Part shown: in pieces, positions 6,871 through 12,875 of the stretch
Position numbering within the stretch: the first letter of the stretch is position 1
Layout of the letters: each line of letters begins with the position of its first letter
DNA from: Bacillota bacterium
Lineage (GTDB): Bacteria > Bacillota_C > Negativicutes > CTSoil-072
Length of the DNA: 12,875 bases
Reading direction: 5' to 3'
NCBI GenBank assembly: GCA_017861495.1
Contig: JAGFXW010000095.1
Coordinates: 1-12,875 of the forward strand
Notes under the pieces: model-generated
The model's database searches: none
Told to the model about the DNA's origin: nothing
What the model saw: the letters and a program-made list of their open reading frames with translations, nothing else
Position numbers and translations under genes: made by a program

Positions 6871-6929
6871 ACAAAAAACCTCCTTAAAGTGGCGCGCTTG
6901 TTCGCACAAAAAGGATAAAGGCAATTTCC

Positions 6930-6954
6930 GAGTAGTACATAAGAAATGCTACCC
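6930..6954 (-). other. Small hairpin in the ilvE leader
   Basis: On the minus strand GGGTAG (6954-6949) pairs with CTACTC (6935-6930), and CAT/ATG can extend the stem inside. It lies between argH and ilvE, about 60 nt before the ilvE start. No U-tract follows. It could mark mRNA processing or weak attenuation; the evidence is only the pairing. Confidence 0.25.
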
Positions 6955-6955
6955 G

Positions 6956-6980
6956 AAAAATGCCCATCCTAAAAAGCATT
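6956..6980 (-). terminator. Possible weak terminator after argH
   Basis: AATGC (6980-6976) pairs with GCATT (6963-6959) around a 12-nt loop, followed by TTT, starting 7 nt after the argH stop. The stem has only 5 bp and the loop is large, so it would at most reduce read-through into ilvE. Confidence 0.22.
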
Positions 6981-6987
6981 ACAATAA

Positions 6988-8403
6988 TTATAGGTCGTTT
7001 TTTGTATACATGTCAAGTGCTATTTGTTGATTGGACAACATTGTTTTTCCTTTTGCAATCGCTTGTCCATTCTGTGTGTACGATGTTCCGCCGTACGAGT
7101 TCCGGGCAGCAATGCAGGTTTCAATCTTGATGGCTTCAAGAATATCCTCTGCAAATAAATCCGAAAAACTCTGGAATTCGGTCAAGGATAGGTCTAACAG
7201 CCGTTTATTATGGTCAATGCAATATTTTACACAATTGCCAACCACTTCGTGCGCCTGCCGAAACGGCAGTCCGCGTTTTACCAGATAGTCCGCCATATCC
7301 GTTGCGTTCGAAAAATCCTCCCGCACCGCTTTCCCCATCCGTTCATCATTCACCTTCATTGCTTTAATCATGGCGGCATAAACGGATAAGCTGAATTTGA
7401 TCGTGTCAATCGTATCAAATAAACCTTCTTTATCTTCCTGCAAATCCTTATTGTAGGCCAACGGCAACCCTTTTGCCGTCATCAGCATGGACATCAGGTG
7501 TCCGATCACCCGGCCGGTTTTGCCACGAACCAGTTCCGCTACATCCGGGTTTTTCTTCTGCGGCATAATACTTGAACCGGTGCAATGCGCATCATCCAAT
7601 TCAATAAACGAAAACTCCGTAGACGACCAGAGAATGATTTCTTCGCTCAAACGGCTCAAATGCATCATCAAAATCGAGGCAAAACTTAAGAATTCCAGGA
7701 TATAGTCCCGATCGCTGACGGCATCGATGCTGTTCGCGTATACATCATTAAAATGCAACTGTTCGGCGACAAAATGGCGGTCAATCGGGAAAGTCGTTCC
7801 CGCTAGAGCGCCTGCCCCCAAAGGCATCAAATCCGTGTGTTTCCATACACCTTCCAGCCGTTCAAAATCTCTCGCCAACATGAAAAAATAGGCCATCAAG
7901 TGATGTGAGAACAAGATCGGCTGCGCGCGCTGCAAGTGCGTATAGCCAGGCATAATTACCTGCGAATGGTTTGCCGCCACTTCAATGATTGCCTGCTCCA
8001 TTCCATGCAGCAAATGGGCAATAGCGCCAATTTCTTTTTTCAGATACATATGGGTATCCAAAGCAACCTGATCATTCCTGCTGCGTGCCGTATGCAATTT
8101 CCCGCCGATTGGTCCGATCCGGTCGGTCAATCGTTTTTCGATATTCATATGAATATCTTCCAACGAGACGGAAAACTCAAAATTACCGGCTTCGATATCA
8201 GCCAAAATGTCCTGCAGCCCGGCAATAATCTGTTGTATTTCTTGTTCCGGAACAATGCCGCAGCGTCCCAACATTCTGGCGTGGGCAATACTGCCGGCAA
8301 TGTCTTCCCGAAACATCCGCTGGTCAAAAGAAATGGAGGAGGTAAATTCCTCCACCATCACATCCGTACTTTTGGCGAATCGGCCTCCCCACATCTTGGT
8401 CAT
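6988..8403 (-). CDS. argH: Argininosuccinate lyase ArgH
   Basis: ArgH splits argininosuccinate into arginine and fumarate, the last step of arginine synthesis. The 471-residue protein belongs to the fumarase/aspartase superfamily. [11 protein letters not shown] opens the chain, [12 protein letters not shown] is at 105-116, [12 protein letters not shown] at 151-162 (with the conserved His at 155), and the superfamily signature [12 protein letters not shown] at 276-287 carries the mobile-loop serine. The ATG at 8403 overlaps the argG stop in ATGA, and only a weak AGAGG lies ahead of it, which suggests translational coupling to argG. The C terminus is slightly longer than in many homologues and ends in a charged tail. 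Confidence 0.98.
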   Translation of the reverse strand: MTKMWGGRFAKSTDVMVEEFTSSISFDQRMFREDIAGSIAHARMLGRCGIVPEQEIQQIIAGLQDILADIEAGNFEFSVSLEDIHMNIEKRLTDRIGPIGGKLHTARSRNDQVALDTHMYLKKEIGAIAHLLHGMEQAIIEVAANHSQVIMPGYTHLQRAQPILFSHHLMAYFFMLARDFERLEGVWKHTDLMPLGAGALAGTTFPIDRHFVAEQLHFNDVYANSIDAVSDRDYILEFLSFASILMMHLSRLSEEIILWSSTEFSFIELDDAHCTGSSIMPQKKNPDVAELVRGKTGRVIGHLMSMLMTAKGLPLAYNKDLQEDKEGLFDTIDTIKFSLSVYAAMIKAMKVNDERMGKAVREDFSNATDMADYLVKRGLPFRQAHEVVGNCVKYCIDHNKRLLDLSLTEFQSFSDLFAEDILEAIKIETCIAARNSYGGTSYTQNGQAIAKGKTMLSNQQIALDMYTKNDL

Positions 8404-9617
8404 ACGTTTTTCGCCTCTTTCTGCATCAGAGCCCGAACTTTCAGGGGCAAGCCAAACAAATTGATAAACCCTTCTGCATCCTTCTGGTTGTAGACTTCAT
8501 CCCGGCCAAACGTAACGAATTCTTCACTGTAGAGCGAATAAGGAGATTTCGCTCCGGCACTGATGATGTTGCCTTTATACAATTTTAAGCGTACAACGCC
8601 GGTCACGGTCTGTTGCGTAACATCGACGAACGCATCGAGCGCCTCGCGCAATGGCGAAAACCACATTCCATCATACACCAGTTCTGCATAACGGACAGCC
8701 GTTTGTTCCTTATAATGCATCGTAGCCCGATCCAACGTCAAATATTCCAATTCCCGGTGTGCATAATACAAAATGGCTCCGCCCGGATTTTCATATACGC
8801 CACGGGATTTCATCCCTACCAACCGGTTTTCAACAATATCAGCAATGCCGATACCATTCATAGCTCCCAACTCATTTAATTTTTCCAGCAAGGCAACGGC
8901 TGGTAACTCCACACCGTCAACAGCAACCGGAAGTCCTTTTTCAAATGAAATCTCCACATACGTGGGAACATCCGGAGCTTGTTCCGGCGTCTTAGTGACC
9001 ATGTACACATCATCCTGCGGCGCGTTCCATGGGTTTTCCAAGTCCGCTCCCTCGTGGCTGAGATGCCAGATATTGCGGTCCATGCTATAGGGGCGCTTCT
9101 TCGTTACCGGAATCGGAATATTGTGCTTTTCCGCATAATCAATCGCATCTTCACGGGAGCGGATATCCCAGATACGCCACGGAGCGATGATTTGCAAATG
9201 CGGCGCCAGCGCCTTAACGGTCAACTCAAACCGCACCTGGTCATTTCCTTTACCGGTCGCGCCGTGGGCAATGGCATCAGCGCCTTCTTTTTCGGCAATC
9301 GCAACCAATGCTTTCGCAATAACCGGCCGGGCAAACGAGGTCCCCAGTAAATATTTCCCCTCATACACCGCCCCAGCTTTCAAGGTTGGCCAAACATAAC
9401 CTTCCACGAAGTCCTGCGTGAGGTCCTCGATATACACTTTACTTGCGCCGGACTTCAACGCCTTCTCCCGTACCGGTACCAACTCGTCCCCTTGGCCGAC
9501 GTCAGCGCAAACGGCAATGACTTCACAATTATGATAATTTTCTTTGAGCCAGGGGATGATAACCGAAGTATCAAGACCCCCGGAATATGCCAAAACTACT
9601 TTTTTGATATCACTCAT
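8400..9617 (-). CDS. argG: Argininosuccinate synthase ArgG
   Basis: ArgG joins citrulline and aspartate, using ATP, to make argininosuccinate. The 405-residue protein has family length. The N-terminal ATP-pyrophosphatase P-loop AYSGGLDTS is at about 10-18, followed by CADVGQGDE, the [13 protein letters not shown] segment, and the [17 protein letters not shown] region that binds citrulline and aspartate. I start at ATG 9617, which lies 10 nt after GGAGG. An in-frame TTG two codons upstream is only 4 nt from that site and is less likely. The gene is 46 nt downstream of argF and its stop overlaps the argH start by 4 nt. Confidence 0.98.
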   Translation of the reverse strand: MSDIKKVVLAYSGGLDTSVIIPWLKENYHNCEVIAVCADVGQGDELVPVREKALKSGASKVYIEDLTQDFVEGYVWPTLKAGAVYEGKYLLGTSFARPVIAKALVAIAEKEGADAIAHGATGKGNDQVRFELTVKALAPHLQIIAPWRIWDIRSREDAIDYAEKHNIPIPVTKKRPYSMDRNIWHLSHEGADLENPWNAPQDDVYMVTKTPEQAPDVPTYVEISFEKGLPVAVDGVELPAVALLEKLNELGAMNGIGIADIVENRLVGMKSRGVYENPGGAILYYAHRELEYLTLDRATMHYKEQTAVRYAELVYDGMWFSPLREALDAFVDVTQQTVTGVVRLKLYKGNIISAGAKSPYSLYSEEFVTFGRDEVYNQKDAEGFINLFGLPLKVRALMQKEAKNV

Positions 9618-9663
9618 GATCAAATTCCCTCCAAATTAATCTGGTTTCGTTAACCCTGTCGCA

Positions 9664-10596
9664 TTATTTCGCCAGCAACAAGGCCATAATCGCTTTTTGT
9701 ACATGCAAACGGTTTTCCGCTTGGTCAAACACTGCCGACTGCGGCCCTTCAAACACATCCTCGGTAATCTCTTCACCCCGGTGCGCAGGCAGGCAGTGGA
9801 GCACGATCGCATCCGGCCGGGCAACAGCCATCAGCTCACTATTGATTTGGAAACCGGCGAACGCCTTTTGGCGAACAGCCTGTTCCGCCTCTTGCCCCAT
9901 ACTGGACCACACATCTGTATATAACACATCGGCGTCTTTTGCCGCCGCAAAAGGATCCTGGCCAATCGTAATCGTACTGCCGTTTATTTTGGCATCCGCC
10001 TCGGCCTCGGCGACTATGGCCGGATCCGGTAAATAGCCTAACGGTGCAGCCAAGGCAAAGTCCATTCCAACTTTGGCGCAGCTATGCATCAATGAATGGA
10101 CCATGTTGTTGCCATCGCCAATGAACGCCATTTTACGGCCTTTTAAATCGCCTTTATACTCCATGGCAGTAAAAATATCCGTCAAAGCCTGGCAAGGATG
10201 CTGTAAATCCGTAAGGCCGTTAATGACCGGGATCGTTGCATACTGAGCCAATTCTTCCACTTCGGCATGCGAGTAAGTACGGATCATGATCCCGTCCAGA
10301 AAACGGGATAAAACGCGCGCCGTATCCTTTACCGGTTCGCCGCGGCCAATCTGAAGGTCCCTGGAGCTCAAAAACAAGGCTTGGCCGCCTAGCTGCCACA
10401 TACCTACTTCAAAGGATACCCTTGTCCGGGTGGACGATTTTTCAAAAATCATCCCCAGCGTTTTGCCCTTCAATAAATGGTGTTCTTTCCCTTGCTTTAC
10501 ATGCTGCTTCAATTCTTTCGCCAACGCCAGAATATCCGCTACTTCTTGGGTTGAAAGATCATATACGGAAAGTAAATCTCTTCCCTGCAAACTCAA
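9664..10596 (-). CDS. argF: Ornithine carbamoyltransferase ArgF
   Basis: ArgF makes citrulline from ornithine and carbamoyl phosphate. With the start chosen here it has 310 residues, the family norm. The carbamoyl-phosphate motif STRTR is at 55-59, HPCQ at 133-136, the ornithine-side DVWSSMG at 228-234, and the HCLP catalytic motif at 267-270. The start is TTG at 10596, placed 7 nt after a good GGAGG. The in-frame ATG 19 codons upstream has no ribosome site and would add unmatched residues. The chain then begins SLQGRDLLS, as in homologues. It follows argD by 86 nt; that gap holds a 6-bp palindrome (10622-10635) but no promoter I can defend. Biosynthetic rather than catabolic use is inferred from the operon. 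Confidence 0.97.
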   Translation of the reverse strand: MSLQGRDLLSVYDLSTQEVADILALAKELKQHVKQGKEHHLLKGKTLGMIFEKSSTRTRVSFEVGMWQLGGQALFLSSRDLQIGRGEPVKDTARVLSRFLDGIMIRTYSHAEVEELAQYATIPVINGLTDLQHPCQALTDIFTAMEYKGDLKGRKMAFIGDGNNMVHSLMHSCAKVGMDFALAAPLGYLPDPAIVAEAEADAKINGSTITIGQDPFAAAKDADVLYTDVWSSMGQEAEQAVRQKAFAGFQINSELMAVARPDAIVLHCLPAHRGEEITEDVFEGPQSAVFDQAENRLHVQKAIMALLLAK

Positions 10597-10682
10597 AATA
10601 AAACCTCCATCAAAACATTCTAGGTTAGATAACCTGGTACGCCACACTCGCATTCTTCTGCGTAGGACCGTCCAAAAGACAA

Positions 10683-11876
10683 TTACTGGTTTCCTTTTAG
10701 AACGCTATCCAAAATAGTAATAAACTCATCCACATGCTGTTTGGTAATAGTTAATGACGGTACGAACCGCAAAATATTACCTGCCGTACAGTTGATGATC
10801 AATCCTTTTTTCAAACAGCCCGCCACAATATCAGCCCCCGGCTGACTTAACTGGATACCCTGGATAAGCCCTTTACCCCGTACTTCTTCGATAAGCAGAG
10901 GATATTTATCCCGTAACTGCTGTAAAGAGGTCAGCATATACGCACCAACTGCCTGCACATTGGCCAAAATACCTTCTTCTTCCATGGCAGTCAAAACGGC
11001 ATTGGCCGCTGCGCAAACCAATGGATTGCCGCCAAAGGTAGTACCATGGTCGCCCGGTGAAAAAGCATTGGCCACTTCCTCGGTCGCCATAAACGCGCCG
11101 ATTGGTACACCGCCGCCCAGTCCCTTGGCTGCCGTCATGATATCCGGTTGCACACCGTACTGCTGACAAGCAAACATCGTCCCGGTCCGGCCCATACCGG
11201 ACTGTATTTCATCAAAAATCAAGACAATTTTCTTTTCATCGCAAAGAGCGCGTACTTTGGCAAGATAGTCTGCCTCCGGCAGATTGACGCCGCCTTCGCC
11301 TTGAATGGGTTCCAGCATGATTGCGCAAGTAAAATCATTCACAGCCGCCTGTATAGCGGAAAAATCATTAAACGGAACGTACTTAAACCCTTCCGGCAAA
11401 GGCTCATACCCTTTATGATATTTGGGCTGCGCTGTCGCTGTCAAGGTTGCCAAGGTGCGGCCGTGGAAACAATGTTCCGCAGTGATAATATCGATTTTGC
11501 CCGGGCTCACTTTTTTCGCATATTTTCTGGCCAATTTCATGGCGCCTTCATTCGCTTCAGCCCCGCTGTTGCACATGAAAACCCTATCCATTCCGCTGAC
11601 TTCTGCTAATTTTTTCGCCAACAAGGCCTGCGGCTCCGTGTAATATAAATTGGAACAATGGATCATCCTGCCGGCCTGTTCAGCGATTGCCGCCACCAGT
11701 TTCGGATGGCCGTGGCCAAGTAAATTGACCGCAATTCCAGCCAAAAAATCAAGGTATTGATTTCCTTCATTGTCGTATACGTACGGACCCTTACCGTGCG
11801 AAAGCACAATGGGGTTCCGGTTAAACACAGGCATATAATATTGTTTATCCATCGCTATGATCTGTTCTTTATTCAC
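10683..11876 (-). CDS. argD: Acetylornithine aminotransferase ArgD
   Basis: ArgD is a class III PLP aminotransferase that converts N-acetylglutamate semialdehyde to N-acetylornithine with glutamate as donor. The 397-residue protein shows [16 protein letters not shown] (about 103-118) binding the PLP phosphate, [22 protein letters not shown] (221-232), and [14 protein letters not shown], with Lys251 as the Schiff-base lysine, then the TTFGGNP segment. The start is GTG at 11876, with GGGAGG 7 nt upstream; the next in-frame ATG, at codon 9, has no such site. It follows argB by 50 nt and precedes argF by 86 nt. Related succinylornithine or GABA transaminases have the same fold, but the operon settles the assignment. 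Confidence 0.97.
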   Translation of the reverse strand: MNKEQIIAMDKQYYMPVFNRNPIVLSHGKGPYVYDNEGNQYLDFLAGIAVNLLGHGHPKLVAAIAEQAGRMIHCSNLYYTEPQALLAKKLAEVSGMDRVFMCNSGAEANEGAMKLARKYAKKVSPGKIDIITAEHCFHGRTLATLTATAQPKYHKGYEPLPEGFKYVPFNDFSAIQAAVNDFTCAIMLEPIQGEGGVNLPEADYLAKVRALCDEKKIVLIFDEIQSGMGRTGTMFACQQYGVQPDIMTAAKGLGGGVPIGAFMATEEVANAFSPGDHGTTFGGNPLVCAAANAVLTAMEEEGILANVQAVGAYMLTSLQQLRDKYPLLIEEVRGKGLIQGIQLSQPGADIVAGCLKKGLIINCTAGNILRFVPSLTITKQHVDEFITILDSVLKGNQ

Positions 11877-11926
11877 TTATTTCCCTCCCTAAGGCATCCT
11901 ACCCAACAGCTGTTTTGTTTCATGGA

Positions 11927-12811
11927 TCAGCGAATAACTTCCGTGCCTGTTCCGCGATCGGTGAAAATTTCCAATAATAATGAGTGCGGCTGTCGGCCGT
12001 CAATGATATGGGTCTTGGCGGTGCCGCCGGATAACGCCCGTACACAAGCCTCCACTTTGGGGATCATCCCACCGTCGATGGTGCCGGCAGTTATCATTTC
12101 CCGGGCATCCTCCAGCGCCAATGTAGAGATAAACGATCCCTTATCATAATAATCACGGTAAATTCCCTCTACATCCGTCAACAGCAACAGTTTTTCCGCC
12201 CCCACCGCAGCAGCAACTTCACCGGCCACATAATCAGCGTTGATGTTATAGCTTTGACCGTTTTCATCCGCTCCAATCGGAGAAATAACCGGGATATAAT
12301 CATTTTCCAACAACGTGTTAATGATTCCCGTATTGACCTGCGCAATATCACCGACAAAGCCAATATCAACCTCGCGCACTTCGCCGGCCTCATGAACTTT
12401 GGCCAAATGCTTTCTAGCCATAAGCAGGTTCGCATCTTTTCCGCTTAACCCAACTGCCTGGGCTCCGGCGGAATTCAACAAGCTAACGATTTCGGCATTA
12501 ATTTTGCCTATCAACACCATTTCAGCAATGGCGACCGTCTCTTCATCCGTCACGCGAAGTCCGGAAATAAAAGTAGATTGTTTTCCTAGTTTTTTCAGCA
12601 TGGCAGTAATTTCCGGTCCGCCCCCATGAACCAAAACCGGGCGAATGCCAACATACTTCATCAGAATAATATCTTGAATGACACTACGCTTCAGATCCGT
12701 GTTGATCATGGCATTGCCGCCATATTTAATTACAATGGTCTTCCCGTAAAACTTCTGCAAATACGGCAGCGCTTCTAACAGGGTGGCCGCTTGTTGTACT
12801 GAATTTGTCAT
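11927..12811 (-). CDS. argB: Acetylglutamate kinase ArgB, arginine-sensitive type
   Basis: ArgB phosphorylates N-acetylglutamate. The 294-residue protein is an amino-acid kinase with IVIKYGGNAM (27-36), VHGGGPEI (61-68), GLSGKD (121-126), NADYVAGE (191-198) and GGMIPKVEA (247-255). It has an N-terminal extension of about 20 residues before the kinase core, and a C-terminal IFTDRGTGTEVIR. Both traits mark the hexameric NAG kinases that are feedback-inhibited by arginine, as opposed to the shorter E. coli type. Inhibition here is inferred from family features. I prefer ATG 12811 (MTNSV) because AGGGGG is 7 nt upstream; the ATG at 12817 (MKMTNSV) is only 1 nt from that site. It starts 18 nt after argJ. 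Confidence 0.97.
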   Translation of the reverse strand: MTNSVQQAATLLEALPYLQKFYGKTIVIKYGGNAMINTDLKRSVIQDIILMKYVGIRPVLVHGGGPEITAMLKKLGKQSTFISGLRVTDEETVAIAEMVLIGKINAEIVSLLNSAGAQAVGLSGKDANLLMARKHLAKVHEAGEVREVDIGFVGDIAQVNTGIINTLLENDYIPVISPIGADENGQSYNINADYVAGEVAAAVGAEKLLLLTDVEGIYRDYYDKGSFISTLALEDAREMITAGTIDGGMIPKVEACVRALSGGTAKTHIIDGRQPHSLLLEIFTDRGTGTEVIR

Positions 12812-12829
12812 TTTCATTCCCCCTGAATA

Positions 12830-12875
12830 TTATGTATGGTACTCTCCGTTAATTTTAACATATTCATAGGAAAAA
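12830..12875 (-). CDS. argJ: C-terminal end of ArgJ (ornithine acetyltransferase), cut by window edge
   Basis: The last 14 sense codons and TAA stop of an ORF enter from the right edge. They read FSYEYVKINGEYHT, which resembles the conserved ArgJ C terminus (a Y-V-x-I-N-x-x-Y-x-T ending). Position 18 nt before argB fits the usual argC-argJ-argB-argD order. ArgJ would transfer the acetyl group from acetylornithine to glutamate, which explains why no argE-like deacetylase is needed here. The identity rests on a very short tail and on context. Confidence 0.75.
   Translation of the reverse strand, partial: FSYEYVKINGEYHT

Noticed and set aside
6871..6924. Upstream extension of ilvE to an earlier in-frame ATG
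   Set aside because: It has no Shine-Dalgarno site, adds 18 non-homologous residues, and crosses the strong AAGGAGG site that serves ATG 6870.
7936..8493. 185-codon plus-strand ORF across argH and argG
   Set aside because: Antisense to two confident genes and spanning their junction; no ribosome site or domain recognised.
10622..10635. Palindrome AGGTTA-N2-TAACCT between argD and argF, as an ArgR box
   Set aside because: It does not resemble the ARG-box consensus (TGAAT...ATTCA type) and lies in mid-operon; likely chance.
12852..12860. Extended -10 motif TGTTAAAAT upstream of argB
   Set aside because: It lies inside the argJ C-terminal codons, and the -35 region falls at or beyond the window edge; probably coding sequence that looks like a promoter.
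1..12875. CRISPR arrays, insertion sequences, tRNA or rRNA genes
   Set aside because: No repeat-spacer periodicity, transposase-like ORF, terminal repeats, or tRNA/rRNA sequence was seen on either strand.

Overview
The window is a compact stretch of bacterial chromosome in which every supported gene is on the minus strand, so transcription runs from high to low coordinates. Strong AGGAGG-type Shine-Dalgarno sites, frequent GTG/TTG starts, a glmS ribozyme, the cdaA-cdaR-glmM-glmS gene order and an argJBDFGH cluster point to the Bacillota (Firmicutes). Protein flavour suggests a Negativicutes/Sporomusaceae-like or clostridial organism, but the finer placement is an impression, not a demonstration.

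Right half (12875 down to about 6990): an arginine biosynthesis operon, read as argJ (only its last 14 codons are visible), argB, argD, argF, argG, argH. It takes glutamate-derived N-acetylglutamate through ornithine to citrulline, argininosuccinate and arginine. Gaps are short (18-86 nt), argG and argH overlap by 4 nt, and every gene whose start is visible has a Shine-Dalgarno site except argH, where it is weak. ilvE (branched-chain aminotransferase) follows after a 117-nt gap and ends at a clear rho-independent terminator (5758-5790).

Centre (5465-5757): a 293-nt non-coding region. It holds a 13-bp dyad, a small palindrome around a -10-like hexamer, a long structured RNA with a GNRA-capped terminator and a competing pairing, and then a perfect TATAAT box just upstream of the next operon. 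I do not recognise the structured RNA as a known riboswitch class; it is the best candidate here for something undescribed.

Left half (5464 down to 1): a cell-envelope and second-messenger operon. The first gene is one continuous 550-codon ORF that fuses the membrane diadenylate cyclase CdaA to its usual separate regulator CdaR (YbbR repeats). Next come an FAD-dependent dehydrogenase of the COG2509 type, glmM (phosphoglucosamine mutase), a stem-loop, a glmS ribozyme with a readable catalytic core, and the first 164 codons of glmS. GlmS makes glucosamine-6-phosphate, GlmM isomerises it toward UDP-GlcNAc, and the ribozyme cleaves its mRNA when glucosamine-6-phosphate is plentiful. CdaA/CdaR is known in related bacteria to be functionally and physically linked to GlmM, so this half couples c-di-AMP signalling to peptidoglycan precursor supply.
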